Part shown: positions 34,215 through 46,263 of the stretch, piece by piece | Numbering within the stretch: position 1 is the stretch's first letter | Layout: every line of letters begins with the position of its first letter | NCBI GenBank assembly: GCA_017591395.1 | Contig: WEDG01002551.1 | Coordinates: forward strand, 62,001-126,000 | Direction: 5' to 3' | DNA from: Schistocephalus solidus | Lineage: Eukaryota > Platyhelminthes > Cestoda > Diphyllobothriidea > Diphyllobothriidae | DNA: 64,000 bases | The notes under the pieces: model-generated | Seen by the model: only the letters and a program-made list of their open reading frames with translations | Database searches by the model: none | Told to the model about the DNA's origin: nothing | Made by a program: the position numbers and the translations under genes

Positions 34215-35100
34215 TCATGTACACCAATGCACCGAGTGTGTTATTGAAGCTCGACGAGCTTTAGATTCATGTCTCCTGATATAATTTCTCTAACAGAAAC
34301 TTGGTTGTTCCAACATTTGGACAACCGGGAGGTAATTTTGGCTGGCTACCAATTTTTTAGAAAAGACAGGAAAGAACGCCAAGGAGGCGGCGTTCTCACA
34401 GATGTGAAAAGTGAACTTAGAGTTTTAGACAAAATTTATAAACTGGCATCTACTTCCAAGGCAATATGGCTATCGAAAAAAGTGTCAGGTCTTTCAAGTC
34501 AAGATGTCCTGACAGTTTACTGTCCACCGAGAAGAGACCCCTTAGCCGATGCTTACCTGCTAGAGGAGCTTGAAAAGATTGCTTCACGGTTGGATATCCT
34601 GATCAGGGGGTGACTTCAATGCGCCTCACATCGACTGGAGCTCGGCCAGCGCACATAGTTCTGATCTAGCCTTTGACGGTTGTCTTCTGAACATGACGCT
34701 AAAGCTATTTCTCACACAGCATGTCACTTTTCTAACAAGGGTGTGCGAAGGACAACAGACCAATTGCCTGGACCTAGTTCTCACGAAGTCACAGGACAGC
34801 ATCGGTGAAGTGTCATGTCTACCGCCGCTAGGCAAAAGTGACCACGTGGTACTGCGATGGGAGTACTCACTATTTTCTATACCAGCAAGACCCATAACAG
34901 TCAGAAGGAATATATGGCAAGGCAATTTCGTTGGAATGAGGTGCGAACTCATGCGCACTCAGTCGGAACCTTTATTCTTTGGAAACATAACCGAGGACTG
35001 GGAAACGTTCCGGAACATACCGCACAGGCTCATCGAAAATCACTGTCAGATTTTGAGAAAAAGGTTAACCAACAGACCGCGATGGCTTATGCAGGCCTTA
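34215..35100 (+). pseudogene. B3 APE-type endonuclease remnant
   Basis: Reads FMYTNAPSVLLKLDEL, LTETWLFQHLDNREVILAGY, QGGGVLTDVKSELRVLDKI, VYCPPRRDPLADAYLLEELE, then a frameshift near 34608 inside the GDFNAP box. After it come NAPHIDWSSASAHSSD, CLDLVLTKSQDSIGEVSCLP and GKSDHVVLRWEYSLFSI. The SDH box is intact. Confidence 0.85.
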
Positions 35101-36965
35101 AAAATGTAAGTAAATTAAAAACGGAGATTGTGGAAAAATCGCTTGCGGATGGAACTAATGCATTTTTAAATGCGAAGAAACTGCAGAGAAATCGGGTCAA
35201 GGGCATTATTGTAAGAAATAGACGGGATTTTGAAGTGGACCCGCTGAACCGGGCCACCGTGAACCTGAAACTGTTTTACGGTAACCTCAGGCAGAATACA
35301 CGGAACAAGGATCCGATACCCCTGCTGAGGACTGCCAAGGGTATAGACCTTACTGAAGACGGTGCGAAGGCTTATCATTTTTCGGAATTTTTCCTGTCTG
35401 TTTTAAGAAAGGAAACGAGATACGATTACCTTACCGGTGGCTTCGAAATGGATTTTAATAGTCGAGACTGCTCATTTCCCCGAGACTATTGTCCTCAAGG
35501 AACTTTTGGGGCTAAATGTATCTTAGTCACCGGGTCCCGATGAAGTACCTGCCAAGCTGTTGAAAGAGCTCGCGAGAAAACTGGCAAAACCATTCTCTAC
35601 GCTTTTCCAAAAATCCTTCCAGACCGGAAGTCTACCAGATAACTGGAAATCCGCATAGATTACGCCACTCTATAAGGGTAGAAGTCGGCTCTCTGCAAAC
35701 ACTTATCGACCGGTCAGAAAAACTTCAGTTTGCTGCAAAAGCATGGATAAAAGTAATTAAGCATAAACAATTGCAGTTCCTAGAACATAACAATCTGTTT
35801 TCCAGAGTTCAGCACGTTTTTTGCAGAGGTAGGTCCTGAGTCACAAATTTTCTCTACTGTTTAGAACGTTGGACTGATGCGGTCAAAAGAGGAAATACGG
35901 TGCATGCCGTCAACATCGACTTCAAAAAGGCTGTTGACAGCGTGCCGCACCACCGCCTTCTTTATAAACTTAACCTTTTAGAAGTAAGAGGTAGACTTCT
36001 GCGTTGATAGAAAACTTCTTAACTGGCCGCTCACAAACTGTCCATATACGCGACAAACTGTCGACCAAGGTTGAGGTTGAGAGAAGTGTTCCAAAATGCT
36101 CCGTTCTCGGCCCTATTTTGTTCATTGTCTACATAAAAGATTGTGTAAACGAACTGGATTGCGATATTGCCATATTTGCCGATGATCTCAAACTTTCGCT
36201 CGTCATTAAACTGCGGCTGACGAAGAGAACTTGCAGGCAAACTTTAATCGACTCCATAAATGGTCAAATGACTGGCTCTTGCCGTTTAATGAGAGCAAAT
36301 GCCACATCATACGATTCGGGAAAAGCAATCCATCGAACAGTATGGTTAACCTTATGAATGACATTCCATTGAAAGAAACGGATGCCTAAAAGGAATTGTG
36401 AGTCTGGATTGTGCCTACATTTAAACCCTTCCCCACATTGCGCAAACGAAACGAAGTCAGCCATGTTGATTCTGAACCTCGTTAAACGAGCTTTTGTTGC
36501 CTTCACTACCGACTGCTTTCTAAAGGTTTTGGAACATTCGTGCGGCCGCAGTTGGAGTCCGCTATCCAAGCTTGGAGACCCTGGGGGGTGAAGGACATCA
36601 ACATCCTCGAAAAGGTCCAAAGGCGAGCAACAAAACTTGTCCTTGGACATGGCTCACAGCCTTATTAAACATGGCTGTCGAATCTCAATCCCATTCTCTA
36701 GCGCTATAGACAGCTTCGGGGGGACCTGATACTATTATTCCGCATACTACGCGTCCAGGACTGTTGTCTCGTCCCAGGTGATTTCTTCGAGCTAGCCACA
36801 ACAACGAACTTGAGAGGTCATCCTCTCAAATTACGTATGACTGGAGCCATGCTAGACACTCGGAAGTACTTCTTCTCCAAAAGAGTAGTCGAAGCTTGGA
36901 ATTGTCTTCCTCTAGATGTTGTTATGTCGGAATACTTGGAGGTTTTTAAGTGAAAGTTCGATCGA
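35100..36965 (+). pseudogene. B3 reverse transcriptase remnant
   Basis: Linker and fingers run from about 35100 to 35860 with several frame changes (KLQRNRVKGIIVRNRRDFEV, TRNKDPIPLLRTAKGIDLT). Motif A is decayed near 35915. Motif B lies in 36004-36180 but reads VPKCSVLGPILFIVYIKDCV, not VPQGSVLGP. Motif C FADDLK is intact at about 36174-36191. The C-terminal region runs to about 36965 (CRPQLESAIQAWRP, RATKLVLGH, LRGHPLKLRMTGA). Confidence 0.87.
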
Positions 36966-37601
36966 TTTAACGATGCGAGATACAACACGAACTGCAAGCT
37001 GTAAGAGTGACGTCAGAATATAAGATATTTATGATACTATAAGCTATATTTGAGTAAAATGTCTTCATGTTTGTTATTTTCGTTCGAGGGCTTGCACTCT
37101 CCCATAATTATCATGCTGAGGCCCCCGAGGTCTTCGCTGCTTAGTTATTTGCACACCTTGGTGACACTGTGAGTGTTCGCATCAGCTGGACCTGGCGGCC
37201 ATCGTCCATGCGGTGTATGAACGTACTCCCTTGGTTTTAACCACAATGGACCGAGAATGATCTGGGTGGATATCTCCGCTATTGAATTACGCAACGGACT
37301 CTGCAATCAGCAAGAGAGCATCTGGCTACACCTTTCGCACTTCTGTGCTGATTCATGTGACCTCCGCGATGCCCCCGTTGGACCTTCTCCCAACGGGCGA
37401 CAGTTTTTTTTCTCCTAAATATCACCGGGAGTTTTTTTCACTATCTGCTCTTTTTCAACTCATTTCCACCTAGTTGGCTCATATAAATTGGCCTCGCCAA
37501 CATATCGGATACTATTTTTTCGATACCCCAAGTCGCATGTACAAATAGGGAATTCAAAGGTGAGTTACCTACATCTCCCTCAAATATACTGATACTGATA
37601 C
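36966..37601 (+). repeat. Family B 3'UTR and tail (B3 copy)
   Basis: Matches 15040-14381 (reverse complement) and 61065-61586. Landmarks are CCCCGAGGTCTTC, CGACAGTTTTTTTTCTCCTA and the tail CTGATACTGATAC. Confidence 0.85.
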
Positions 37602-38735
37602 ACAGGAAACCGGCTTGATAGTCGAAATCAAAAAGATATTTCGATTGGAGCCTCTCGTTAGAAATGAAACGATGCGGTGCGACCAAGTCCTGGAAAGTCG
37701 TCCTGGGGAGCAAACAGATCTATTTCTCTCTCGAAAGTACCGACTACGAAAGAATCACTGTGGAGCATTTATTCAAACAGACTACTCTCCCACCGATCGG
37801 ATGAAAATCAGGAAATTGGTAGCAGCATTGAAAAGACGTCAATACGAGGAGGAACTGAACTTGAAATTCGTAGACAACAAAATCATCAAAACGGTGCGCT
37901 CGTTTTTATGGGAACATCCGGTGAAATTGACAGCAACCACGCCAGTCCAAAGCCCTACTAAATGCCTAAAGATTTGAACCCAGACAGGGGACTGGATATA
38001 TCTTGCGAAATATCCAGCAAAAATTGCCAGGTGCAAGCAAGAACCAACGATCTTCAGAGATCGAGAGAACAAAACAAGATGACAATGATGTGCACAAATG
38101 TGCAGAGTACATTAAACAAAATGAATGAAATCAAATTGTTCGTGAACCATGTACAACTTGACTTCATAGCTCTAACTCAAACATTGTTAAATGAGCAAAT
38201 CGCAGAAAGAGAAGTCAGGATAGATGCATTTCAGCTTATACGCAGGGATAGAAATTGACGTAGGGGGAGCAGCATCGCAATGTTCATACGAGAAGTCATT
38301 GATTTCACTCTGGATGAGCCCTCGTAAAATAGGAAATCGGCTTGCGAAATACTTACTGAAAGTCAAAAACCAACCGGACCTCAATATTACCGTGGTATAT
38401 CGACCCCCAGGACAGCGGATGGACGCGGACAAAGCACTCAGCACAGAGGTAAAGAAAATATGCCGCAGCAAACACTAATTAATACTTGGAGATTTCAACG
38501 CCCAAAATATCAAAAAACTTATTCCAACGGAAATTATTCCAGTTGGTAAATGACGAGTTTCTTATCAAACATGCCACAATGGAGACGTGGTTTCGAAATG
38601 GGCATCAGTCAAGCTGTTTGGATCTAATCAATAGTAGAAATGACAATTGCATCCTTGCAGTAAGCTCTTTCGCGCTCCTTGGAATAAGTGATCATTGTGT
38701 TCTTGCTTGGGAGTACAGTCATTTTTCTTAACCAA
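37602..38735 (+). pseudogene. CR1-like element D: ORF1 end and endonuclease, RT missing
   Basis: 37615-37970 encodes the ORF1 C-terminal domain of a further family (VEIKKIFRLEPL, FIQTDYSPTDRMKIRKLVAA, NLKFVDNKIIKTVRSF). Endonuclease sequence follows from about 38090: MCTNVQSTLNKMNEIKLFVN, FIALTQTLLNEQIAEREVRI, VVYRPPGQRMDADKAL, a broken GDFNAQN box at 38490, CLDLINSRNDNCILAVSSFA, GISDHCVLAWEYSHF. The frame closes at 38731 and nothing of the RT follows. Confidence 0.78.
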
Positions 38736-39155
38736 TTCATCCCGATCGCGGATTGCACAACGCACGGTCTCTGAACCGTTTGATGTCTCTCACAGAAGTT
38801 TTCTAAATAATTAGACCTTTTCCGGTTTCAAGATTTTGAAGTGCTTTAGTAGTTTGCAGTGTAGTGTTATAATTAGATATTTGGAAAGCGTCAGTGTGTG
38901 TTACTGAAAATTTCTGCTTCACTTTCACTCATCATTGTACACTCTGATATCACTCCTCTATGAAGTACCAACACTGAAATTTGGTTAGAGCTCTCCCTAC
39001 GTCCTATAGTGTGTATTTTCATTGGTTGAGTTGTGCACGTGTGCAAATAACTCTCCTCCTGTCTTCTTCAAGCCCGTCTGCCCGTTTTTATTTCAAATTG
39101 AGTCATAAACGATTTAGCTGTCTAAAAAGACTTTTGAATTGCATACCCGCCCTTC
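38736..39155 (+). other. Upstream region of TMEM161
   Basis: About 420 bases between the end of element D and the TMEM161 start codon. It should contain the 5'UTR and promoter, but no TATA box, splice acceptor or other element can be supported by sequence alone. Confidence 0.4.
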
Positions 39156-39333
39156 ATGGCTATTCTGGGGTTCCAGTTAGTGTCTACCCTGGTTGGAATT
39201 AGTTTACTGTCAAAATTTGCATCACACTTTTCATTCACACGTCACTTTCTTTGCAATGGCGTGTGCCGCTGCCTTTTACCAACGGACAAGGAGATACTGG
39301 AGAGTGCTGGCCTTTCAAAATGGAAACCTAAAG
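39156..39333 (+). CDS. TMEM161: TMEM161 exon 1
   Basis: ATG at 39156 opens a hydrophobic N-terminus aligned with the family start, so this is the chosen start. 178 bases, 59 codons plus one base. Donor AAAG|GTATGA at 39334. An upstream non-coding exon cannot be excluded. Confidence 0.9.
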
Positions 39334-42300
39334 GTATGATTTTGTGAGTTCTGTAGTCTTAAATACCTGGGTTTAGTTTTGTCTGCCACAAATGTTGCTT
39401 GAGAAAAGGCAAAGTCTGTCCTAGCACTGGGACAATTGGTTGCTAGCATACTATGCTATACATGAGTTTCTGGTACTCTTGTTATTTATATATCAGTGTA
39501 AATGACTAAGAAATCTAAAACCGATAATGCAGTGTTGTGGTTCGTAGTAGCGACATGACAAAGCACGCTATCGGCTCATATTTCTAAAGAAACGTCGTTC
39601 TGAACTGTCCACCTTCACTGTTTGAAATCTTTTCTCTCATGGTCCACTAAACCAAATTTTATGCAATTCTAAATGCACTATTGTTTTTGATGGTTAGATA
39701 GCCAGCCTTATAACGAATTATCTGATCCATTCATGGTTTATTGGCGTAGCCTTCCTGTATTTTGGGTAGGTATTATCTATCCCGGCTGCGGTTTTGATTC
39801 TGTGTACATTCTCTTCATGCTCTCGGACAGGAAAGAAGCATCGGGGTGGGTTCGTCGGCTCAGGATCCGACGCCAACTCTGCTAACTCAGGTCCTCTGGC
39901 TGATAAATTCCACTTTCCCCGCGCAACACCTCTCAAACTCCGTCTTGCCACAGTTCACCTCGTTGAGCTTGCCTGCCTTCCGCTCTACTCTGAACTCGTT
40001 TGGCTTCTAGACTTCTCCATCTGTGCTCTCTTTGTCTTTTTTATCAACGAAATCGTCCTGGGCCTACGTCAGATCTCCATCTCGGTGTATAATGCCACGG
40101 TGAACGGACATAACAGTGGCGGTGCTAGTGGCTTTTTCCTCGTGCACAGCTTCTTTTCTCCGAGCACCATAAATGTGAGCCTAGTATGGTGCGCCTTCCT
40201 AGTTTGGTTCTCACTCGCCGCTCTTTTTTCCACATTCTGCATCTACATTCACCCTAGAAGTAGCGAGGCCAATAATGGTGAGGAGACCACCGAACGACGG
40301 AAAAACGGAGTCAATGGCGCTGGTAACAGCAACGATGCCTCTTCACACACGGAAGCTGTCTCAGAATGGCCTCTCCTCTTAACAACAGCTTTCTGTTCCT
40401 TTGTTGCTGCCATGTTTTGCATCAGTATGGATGGTCGGTGCTTTGATCTGCAACTATATTCTGCCTACGGGAATCTCAGCTTTTCGGGTGGACAAGTAGC
40501 ATCGTCGACCCTCAGTTGGGGCATGTTTCAGTCTACACTGGCCCTGATGGCTGCCCTAATTGGAATGTTATTTGCTTTCCCTGGGCTCCAGGCCGGCAGA
40601 GTTTACCTTGAGGCAATTAAGTGAGTTTGGGCTTCGTTACGCGTAAGCGTATTGATAGTTTTTGTTTTGTAAACCGCACCACATACGTCCTTAGTTTTTT
40701 GTTTATTGTATCATGATTCTGTATCTCCATGCTTACGCGTTATAATTGGGATTTTCAAGCGGGTGCTGTTTATTTCCATTCCTTTACAACTACCACCGCT
40801 AATTTACTCTTCGCGTACGAAGTGCTAGGCATGCCCTTCAGAGTGGGCGCTGGATGGTGGCTTGCGCGTTTAAGTTTTTAGTGAAACAAACTGGCGCAGA
40901 ATCACTGCAATCTCTCCTTCATAAAATTAGCTCTAATCGCACGATATTGCTAAGAAAAAGGGGAGTGTACTCGGGCGCAGTGGTGCATAAAGCTAAGCAG
41001 ACCGTCTATACGTGCCACACAGAACCTGGTCTGCTCACAGTGGACTAGGCCTTCACAAGAGTGGCTTAGATTTAACATATACGAAAATGCCATAGAGACT
41101 GCGTTCATAATGGGCCATTACAACTTGACTTTACGTCCCGAGAATGTCCAAGTTGCCCAGTCACCTGGCAGCTAGGTCTTTTAGTGTATCGTGAAAGATG
41201 CAAGCGTGTCAGGTTTATTAGTTAGTAATGCGCTAGTGTTACACGTTGCTGAATTCTTAAGGTTTGACCTCACCGTATTTACTCTCCCATGTATCAATCG
41301 GCTGTCCGAGCTAGTCAGCCAACTGGCCGTGTAATTGGCTGTGGTGGCGGACGTGGCTGGAAGGCCTACTTCTATGCCTGTTACCACATCCTCCCTTATA
41401 CGGCAGTATTTATTGGCCTGCTCGAAGGATGTGCAGTCGGATTAACGCATGTCGTGAAGCAATCTAACCCTCGTTTTTATCCGGTGCAGCCCATTCTTGA
41501 TAAGGCCACCACCATTATTTTCTTATTTGCCCTTGTTATTGTTAATATTTGCGACAATTAGTCTGTTAAATGGTGGTATTGCTGTCTTCGTAGCAAGTTC
41601 AGAGGCGTTTGCTTAGTATTTATGACTTATTCATTGATGCAGCGATGTTACCTTCCTTCTACAAGTTCCAACTGTGCAATTTTAAACCATAAATATTGGT
41701 GAATTCTAGTCAGACTATATCTACACTCGAATTAGGGCATTTTCACAGCATCTCTAGAGCGGACTTACACCCCACTCTCAACTGTTGGCATTATTTCATT
41801 TGTAACAGTGGCATTAAATTAATCACTTTGATTGCCTGCAGATATTGTATCAGGGAGGGATATTTTCCGTAGTCGTTCAGTCAGTCTTTGGGGCTACGCC
41901 TAGCAGCCCCACATAAGAGATAACTTAGCAAGCTTTTCAAGACCCCTTGATAAGCGAAGTTTTTAGACCTAAGCCAACATAATATTCGACAGTTGCTCTA
42001 TGCCTAAATGCTGCTCACCGCTCACGCTTACTTCTCCTGTGATAGGCCATCTCTAAGTTGGTCAAAGGTGCCAGAGCACGGCTAGTTATCTTGTTCGTAA
42101 TGTGTTTACCAATTGTTTGAAAAAAAGGTATTTTCTGATATTAAATGCTCGTAGACACTGTGATACCTATTTAATGGATGAAACTTTCTGTTTACTGGGT
42201 CGATTTGGGGCGATACGATTACAGTCAAAAACGACGCGTCCGGTCTCATCACAAAGAATCATTTTCTTTGTGGTAATTGACGAGAATCCCCTATAACAGA

Positions 42301-45300
42301 AACATTCGCAACGTAAGTTGAATAAATAATTCAGAAGTGTTTTTCAGTATGCATGGCTGGCTGGTTTACGCTCTCTTGACAACACTTGAACTTGAGTGCG
42401 TTGAGAAGCGTGCAGTATGGTTTTATTTCTTATGGTGTCGTTTCTAAGAGGGTTAACTAAATTTCCAGTTACACCCTCCATTTTGTTATGACTCCAACTT
42501 CCATTGTGAAATGCAACATTTTACGTTGCAAACTGACACAGTTATCGTACAATTGTTGTTGTGACGCGAATTCCGTCATTGCTGCTCTGTCCTCATTGAC
42601 GTTGTCTTTGTATCCGCCCGCAATAGGACCTCCGATTCGATTCTGACCCGGGTGCTCTTTCACCTCAATTTCATTGCACCCTTTTTTGCGCTCCTACTGT
42701 GGGTATCGCCCGTAGTCTCCCAGATTTCACCTACCCTACTGCAGTCTGCACAAACCAACTTACATCGCTTCGGTCCTCGGTGGACTTCTTTAGCAGTTAT
42801 TGTGGCTAGAATATTTTCGGCTGAGAATATTTGCAGCCTCCGCTTGGCGACCTGTGTCTTGGTCCTCTGTCTGCGTCTTTTCATGACTAGACGACACATG
42901 CAGGTTTGCACTTTTGACACCCATTTCATATGTTCAAGGCTTACACGCCCTTTACTCAAGGACGCTTGCTTCTTCAATACTTTTTCATTTTCAGCCTTTT
43001 CATGAGGTAGCACGTAACCAGGTTTTAAGATTTCAAAAAAGTTGAATTAATACATCCTATGTGGACTCATGTCCTCAGTATTTCTGATCCCACCTTTCGA
43101 TTGCTAATGCATAGGCGATTGTTAGAAAAAAATTGTTTTTTGTTAGACATTAAGTGGCGTGTTTATTTTCATGTTAATGATGTCATTAAACTCAGGGCTC
43201 CCAGTGCAAGTTAAAATTTCCTCTGCAATACGTCTTGCTGCCTCAAATCTTTAACAGCCCAAGACTTCAAAAGCCATGACCACATAAATCTTACCTCTTT
43301 TTGATCTAAGCGATGGAAAATACAGTAGGTAATGAATATAGTTGAAGTCTTTGGTCCATGGGACATTTGGACACATTTTAAATTAGCCCAAAGACGCCGC
43401 AGTAACTGGATGAGTTGACCAACCCTGCAGTTGACTGCCCCGACTACTCGAGCCACGTCCCACAACACTGATTCCTCCCACCAACTGTGAACAAGGACGG
43501 CAAAGTCGAAAAGAGATGACTGACAGAAACATTAGGCTGAACGAACGACCTCCATAAAGCAGGCCTCAAATGTTGGTACCACTCAAAAGCCATAAAAGTA
43601 TCCGCCAAGTAAAACCTCTGCACCGTATGACTCTGCTGGCCGATTTGAATGCTGTTTATTTTGCTGAAAACTCGATCAAGCTCGATCGCTGGCCTGAGCA
43701 CTTCAAGCATCTTCTCAACTTCAATGATCAACGCATCAGGCTCTCGCTCTCTTCTCTACAGCGGAATTTTATCTCACTCCGTCCTATACAGTGTTATGTG
43801 ACCCGCCGCCTGAGAAGACATTGCCGATGCAATGCAGGGGCCACGCAACAAAAAGGTATCCGGAGAGGATGCTATTCCTGTTGAAATCTATGTCTTTAGT
43901 TGGCACTTGCACTCGATAACCTGATTAAGCAAAAGATGGAATATGAGTTCATTCCCGGTGATTGGCACTCGAGCATCCTTGCACCTGTCTTCAGGAGGGT
44001 GTGACAACTGCCGTGACACTAGCCCTAATCGCCGTTACTTCGAAGGTCTTCGCTGTTGTCCTTTTCAGGTGATTCTAGAGTGAGCATTACTCTAGAAGGA
44101 GACCCTACCAAGCCGGCTTCCGAGCCGGGCATAAATACACTGACAAGATATTTACAGTTTGGCTATTCCTAACAATCGAAATCCGTTTGCTTTTTTGACT
44201 TCGCCGCTGCGTTCGATTCCGTCCATCAAGAGTCCCTGTGGCGGATAATAGCATTAGCTGGAGTGCCGATGAAAATCATCGCCACGAGCAAGACCTATCG
44301 TTCCAACACTGCGCGAGCCCTGAACCATAACCATATATTCCGACTGTTCTATATTCGTTCTGTCGTTGAACAAGGTCGTCTCCTGTCGCCCGTTCTGTCC
44401 AGCTACGTCATTGACTGGATTCTCAGAAGGATCCTACGTAGAGTTGACAGTGTTGAGTTTGCAGCCGGATGCATGCCGACTGGTCTCGACCTCGCTGACG
44501 ATATCGCTTTTCTAGTCTCAAGTTTGATGGATCTACAGTCTGTATTCACGAATGAATAAAACCGCTAACCCCGTCGGTTTATCTAGTTGCATCCCCTGTC
44601 CAGTAGAAAGCCTTTTTCAACATCAGTGAATGCCATCCTGAAGAAGTAGACAGTTTCAAGTATTCAGAAGAATAAGAAGAAGCGATCACTGGGATATGTT
44701 TTTTTATTTAAGTAAAGAAGAATGCTGTTCGCTCGGCGGAATCCTGACTCGACAGAGTAAAGAAAATATTGTCTTAAATCGATTTCGCTCATAATTTTCA
44801 TAAACCATTATATGGACCTACGCGACATCTTCATAGCTACGGAGATCTGCGTGTACCGTATATCTACCCGGTCATTCCTTCTCTATGGATTTGAATGCTG
44901 GACTTTGTGTGTGTAAGATAAGCGGAAAATGGAGGCATTTGACCACCGCTGCCTGAAGACTTTTCTTCAGCTGAAGTACACCACCCTCGTCTCAAATAAG
45001 GCAGTCCGCGCTCGCTGTGAAATCGAGAAGATATCGCAGTCCATGCAAGGAAAACAATTGAGGCGCTTTGGGCATGTACTTCGACGTCGTCTCATAATCT
45101 CAGTGTTGCTGCCCTCAGTCTGGCGTCGTTATCCGCTTCAAGGCGTCGAAGAGGAGGTCAACTCAAAACCTTGTTCGCTGCAGTGCGTCAAGACATGAGA
45201 GTGGTTTTTAAACTTGGTTTTCGATTTCCGTCGCTAGACGAGAGAAGGGGTCAAGGTGTCCAAATACGCTACCGCAGCTTGAATGCACGATATCATTAAC

Positions 45301-46263
45301 ACCTGACAGGTCAGGCACGACCACTCCCATCTCAAGTATTGGCCGAATTCAATGGGGGACAGCTATTGTCGACTGCAGTTCGAATGTGTAGTCGACTAGG
45401 TGAATCATGTTGCGTGTACGTGTACGGAACACTTAATGCACAGTACGCCGAATACCTAGTTTTCAACTGCTCGGAAGTTTATTTTAAATCTTCTCGAAAC
45501 GCTCTTGTCATCGAAAAAATGTACTTATTAGGAAGACTGAGTAAGGCCGGTGTATTGAAAGCCAACCAATGTTAGTCCGTGTACACGCAAGTCACCATCA
45601 TCTCCCCAGGCACGCTGAGCACGTACTCCCTGGTCCTTCCAAGATTTTACACTATTCTTATGCTAGCGGGATCATCTTTCGTCGTATATATTTCTTTGTA
45701 TTCCCGTCCATGTGTCGTTAAATCGCATACTTCATTTGAAAATTAGCTCTTTCTTAAAATCACTGCAGGCTTACCTAGGGACGGCTCAGTCGCGCATTGA
45801 CAAGCTGAACAATGAGCCGGGGCGTATCTCGAATTTTGAGGTTCAACGCCTGGTTGCTAGCGTCTTCCACTGCTTCAACTTCGCCGCCTTACAGTACCTA
45901 GCACCTGCAATCCTCACTGTCGGCCTCATCTGCTCATACAAAACTACCACTGGCACACCTTGGTTCCCCCTCGGCCTTACTACATCACCTGGGTTGGCAT
46001 CTTCTAGTGTAAGCGTGCGCCAGCACTCATTAAATTCCGTCCTGGCCCTCTTTTCGCAGCACGATTGGGACTCCATCTCCACGGCACCTTGGTTTGCCGC
46101 TGTGCAAGAGACACGGGAAGCCTTTAGTGAGATCTTGGACTCCCTGCGATACCCCGCATGGCACGCATGCCACGGTATTCTAGGCTTTTTGTTGTGGTGG
46201 ACTCTCGCATCATGGCAGGCCATCACAAGCACTGGAATGGCCTACTATCGGTTTCTTGACTGA
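39156..46263 (+). CDS. TMEM161: TMEM161 family transmembrane protein, four exons
   Basis: Coding exons 39156-39333, 39831-40620, 42627-42903 and 45769-46263 join to 1740 bases, 579 residues, with phases 1, 2 and 0 and GT-AG at every intron. From memory of the vertebrate family, the N-terminus MAILGFQLVSTLVGISLLSK, the LLCNG-like FLCNGVCR, the NVSLVW segment, the FPGL motif, HLNFIAPFFALLLWV, LRLFMTRRHMQ and the PGRIS..E.Q..VA block match TMEM161A/B in order. The chain has several hydrophobic segments (residues about 1-20, 117-138, 176-198, and more in exons 2-4), so it is a multipass membrane protein. It is about 90 residues longer than the human proteins, mostly in hydrophilic loops encoded by exon 2. 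Vertebrate TMEM161B is linked to cardiac rhythm and cortical development; the molecular activity is unclear. It is the only apparently intact gene in the window. Confidence 0.93.
39831..40620 (+). CDS. TMEM161: TMEM161 exon 2
   Basis: Acceptor CTCGGACAG|GAAAG at 39830/39831; the split codon gives Gly, then KKHRGG. 790 bases. It encodes a Ser/Gly/Asn-rich linker, a membrane segment (LVWLLDFSICALFVFFINEI), the conserved NVSLVWCAFLVW segment, a hydrophilic loop with EETTERRKNG, and FPGLQAGRVYLEAI. Donor AATTAA|GTGAGT at 40621. Confidence 0.92.
40621..42626 (+). other. TMEM161 intron 2
   Basis: 2006 bases bounded by GTGAGT and CAATAG. No further exon matching the family was found inside. The joined protein aligns without a gap across this intron, so none is expected. 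No recognisable mobile element. Confidence 0.75.
42627..42903 (+). CDS. TMEM161: TMEM161 exon 3
   Basis: Acceptor CGCAATAG|GACC; the split codon gives Lys, then TSDSILTRVLFHLNFIAPFF. 277 bases. It encodes two hydrophobic segments and ends LRLFMTRRHMQ on a complete codon. Donor ATGCAG|GTTTGC at 42904. Confidence 0.92.
42904..45768 (+). other. TMEM161 intron 3 (2865 bases) hosting an RTE-like fossil
   Basis: Bounded by GTTTGC and ATCACTGCAG. The interval 43490-45300 is an RTE-like element in the same orientation as the gene. The remaining ~1 kb shows nothing recognisable. Confidence 0.85.
43490..45300 (+). pseudogene. RTE-like reverse transcriptase fossil in intron 3
   Basis: RT with many breaks: a WPEHFKHLLNF block (about 43690-43720), GEDAIPVEIY (about 43865), FIPGDWHSSILAPVF (about 43950), motif A FDFAAAFDSVHQESLW (about 44200-44240), motif B VEQGRLLSPVLSSYVIDWIL (about 44365-44425) and motif C LADDIAFL (about 44487-44510). 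C-terminal blocks are YGFECWT, KMEAFDHRCLKTFLQLKY and QLRRFGHVLRRR. This motif set is of the CFDP2/RTE-like type, different from the CR1-like families. No endonuclease is recognised, so it is 5'-truncated. Confidence 0.82.
45769..46263 (+). CDS. TMEM161: TMEM161 exon 4 and stop
   Basis: Acceptor ACTGCAG|GCTTAC; the frame continues AYLGTAQSRIDKLNNEPGRI, a conserved block of the family. Further on come FAALQYLAPAILTVGLI and a C-terminal hydrophobic segment with LLWWTLASW. TGA at 46261-46263. 495 bases, 164 codons plus stop. Confidence 0.93.
   Translation, partial: AYLGTAQSRIDKLNNEPGRISNFEVQRLVASVFHCFNFAALQYLAPAILTVGLICSYKTTTGTPWFPLGLTTSPGLASSSVSVRQHSLNSVLALFSQHDWDSISTAPWFAAVQETREAFSEILDSLRYPAWHACHGILGFLLWWTLASWQAITSTGMAYYRFLD

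Larger units (their letters stand above)
34027..37601 (+). mobile_element. CR1-like element B3, 5'-truncated
   Basis: Starts inside the end of ORF1 (sequence matching B1 from 11460) and keeps endonuclease, RT, 3'UTR and the (ACTGAT)n tail (37588-37601). The truncation point abuts the tail of element C. It is close to B2 throughout. Confidence 0.87.

Noticed and set aside
39718..39951. Minus-strand open frame over TMEM161 exon 2
   Set aside because: Shadow of the coding exon.
41289..41561. 90-codon open frame with hydrophobic stretches in TMEM161 intron 2
   Set aside because: It does not match any part of the TMEM161 family, and the exon 2 to exon 3 joint is already seamless in phase and alignment.
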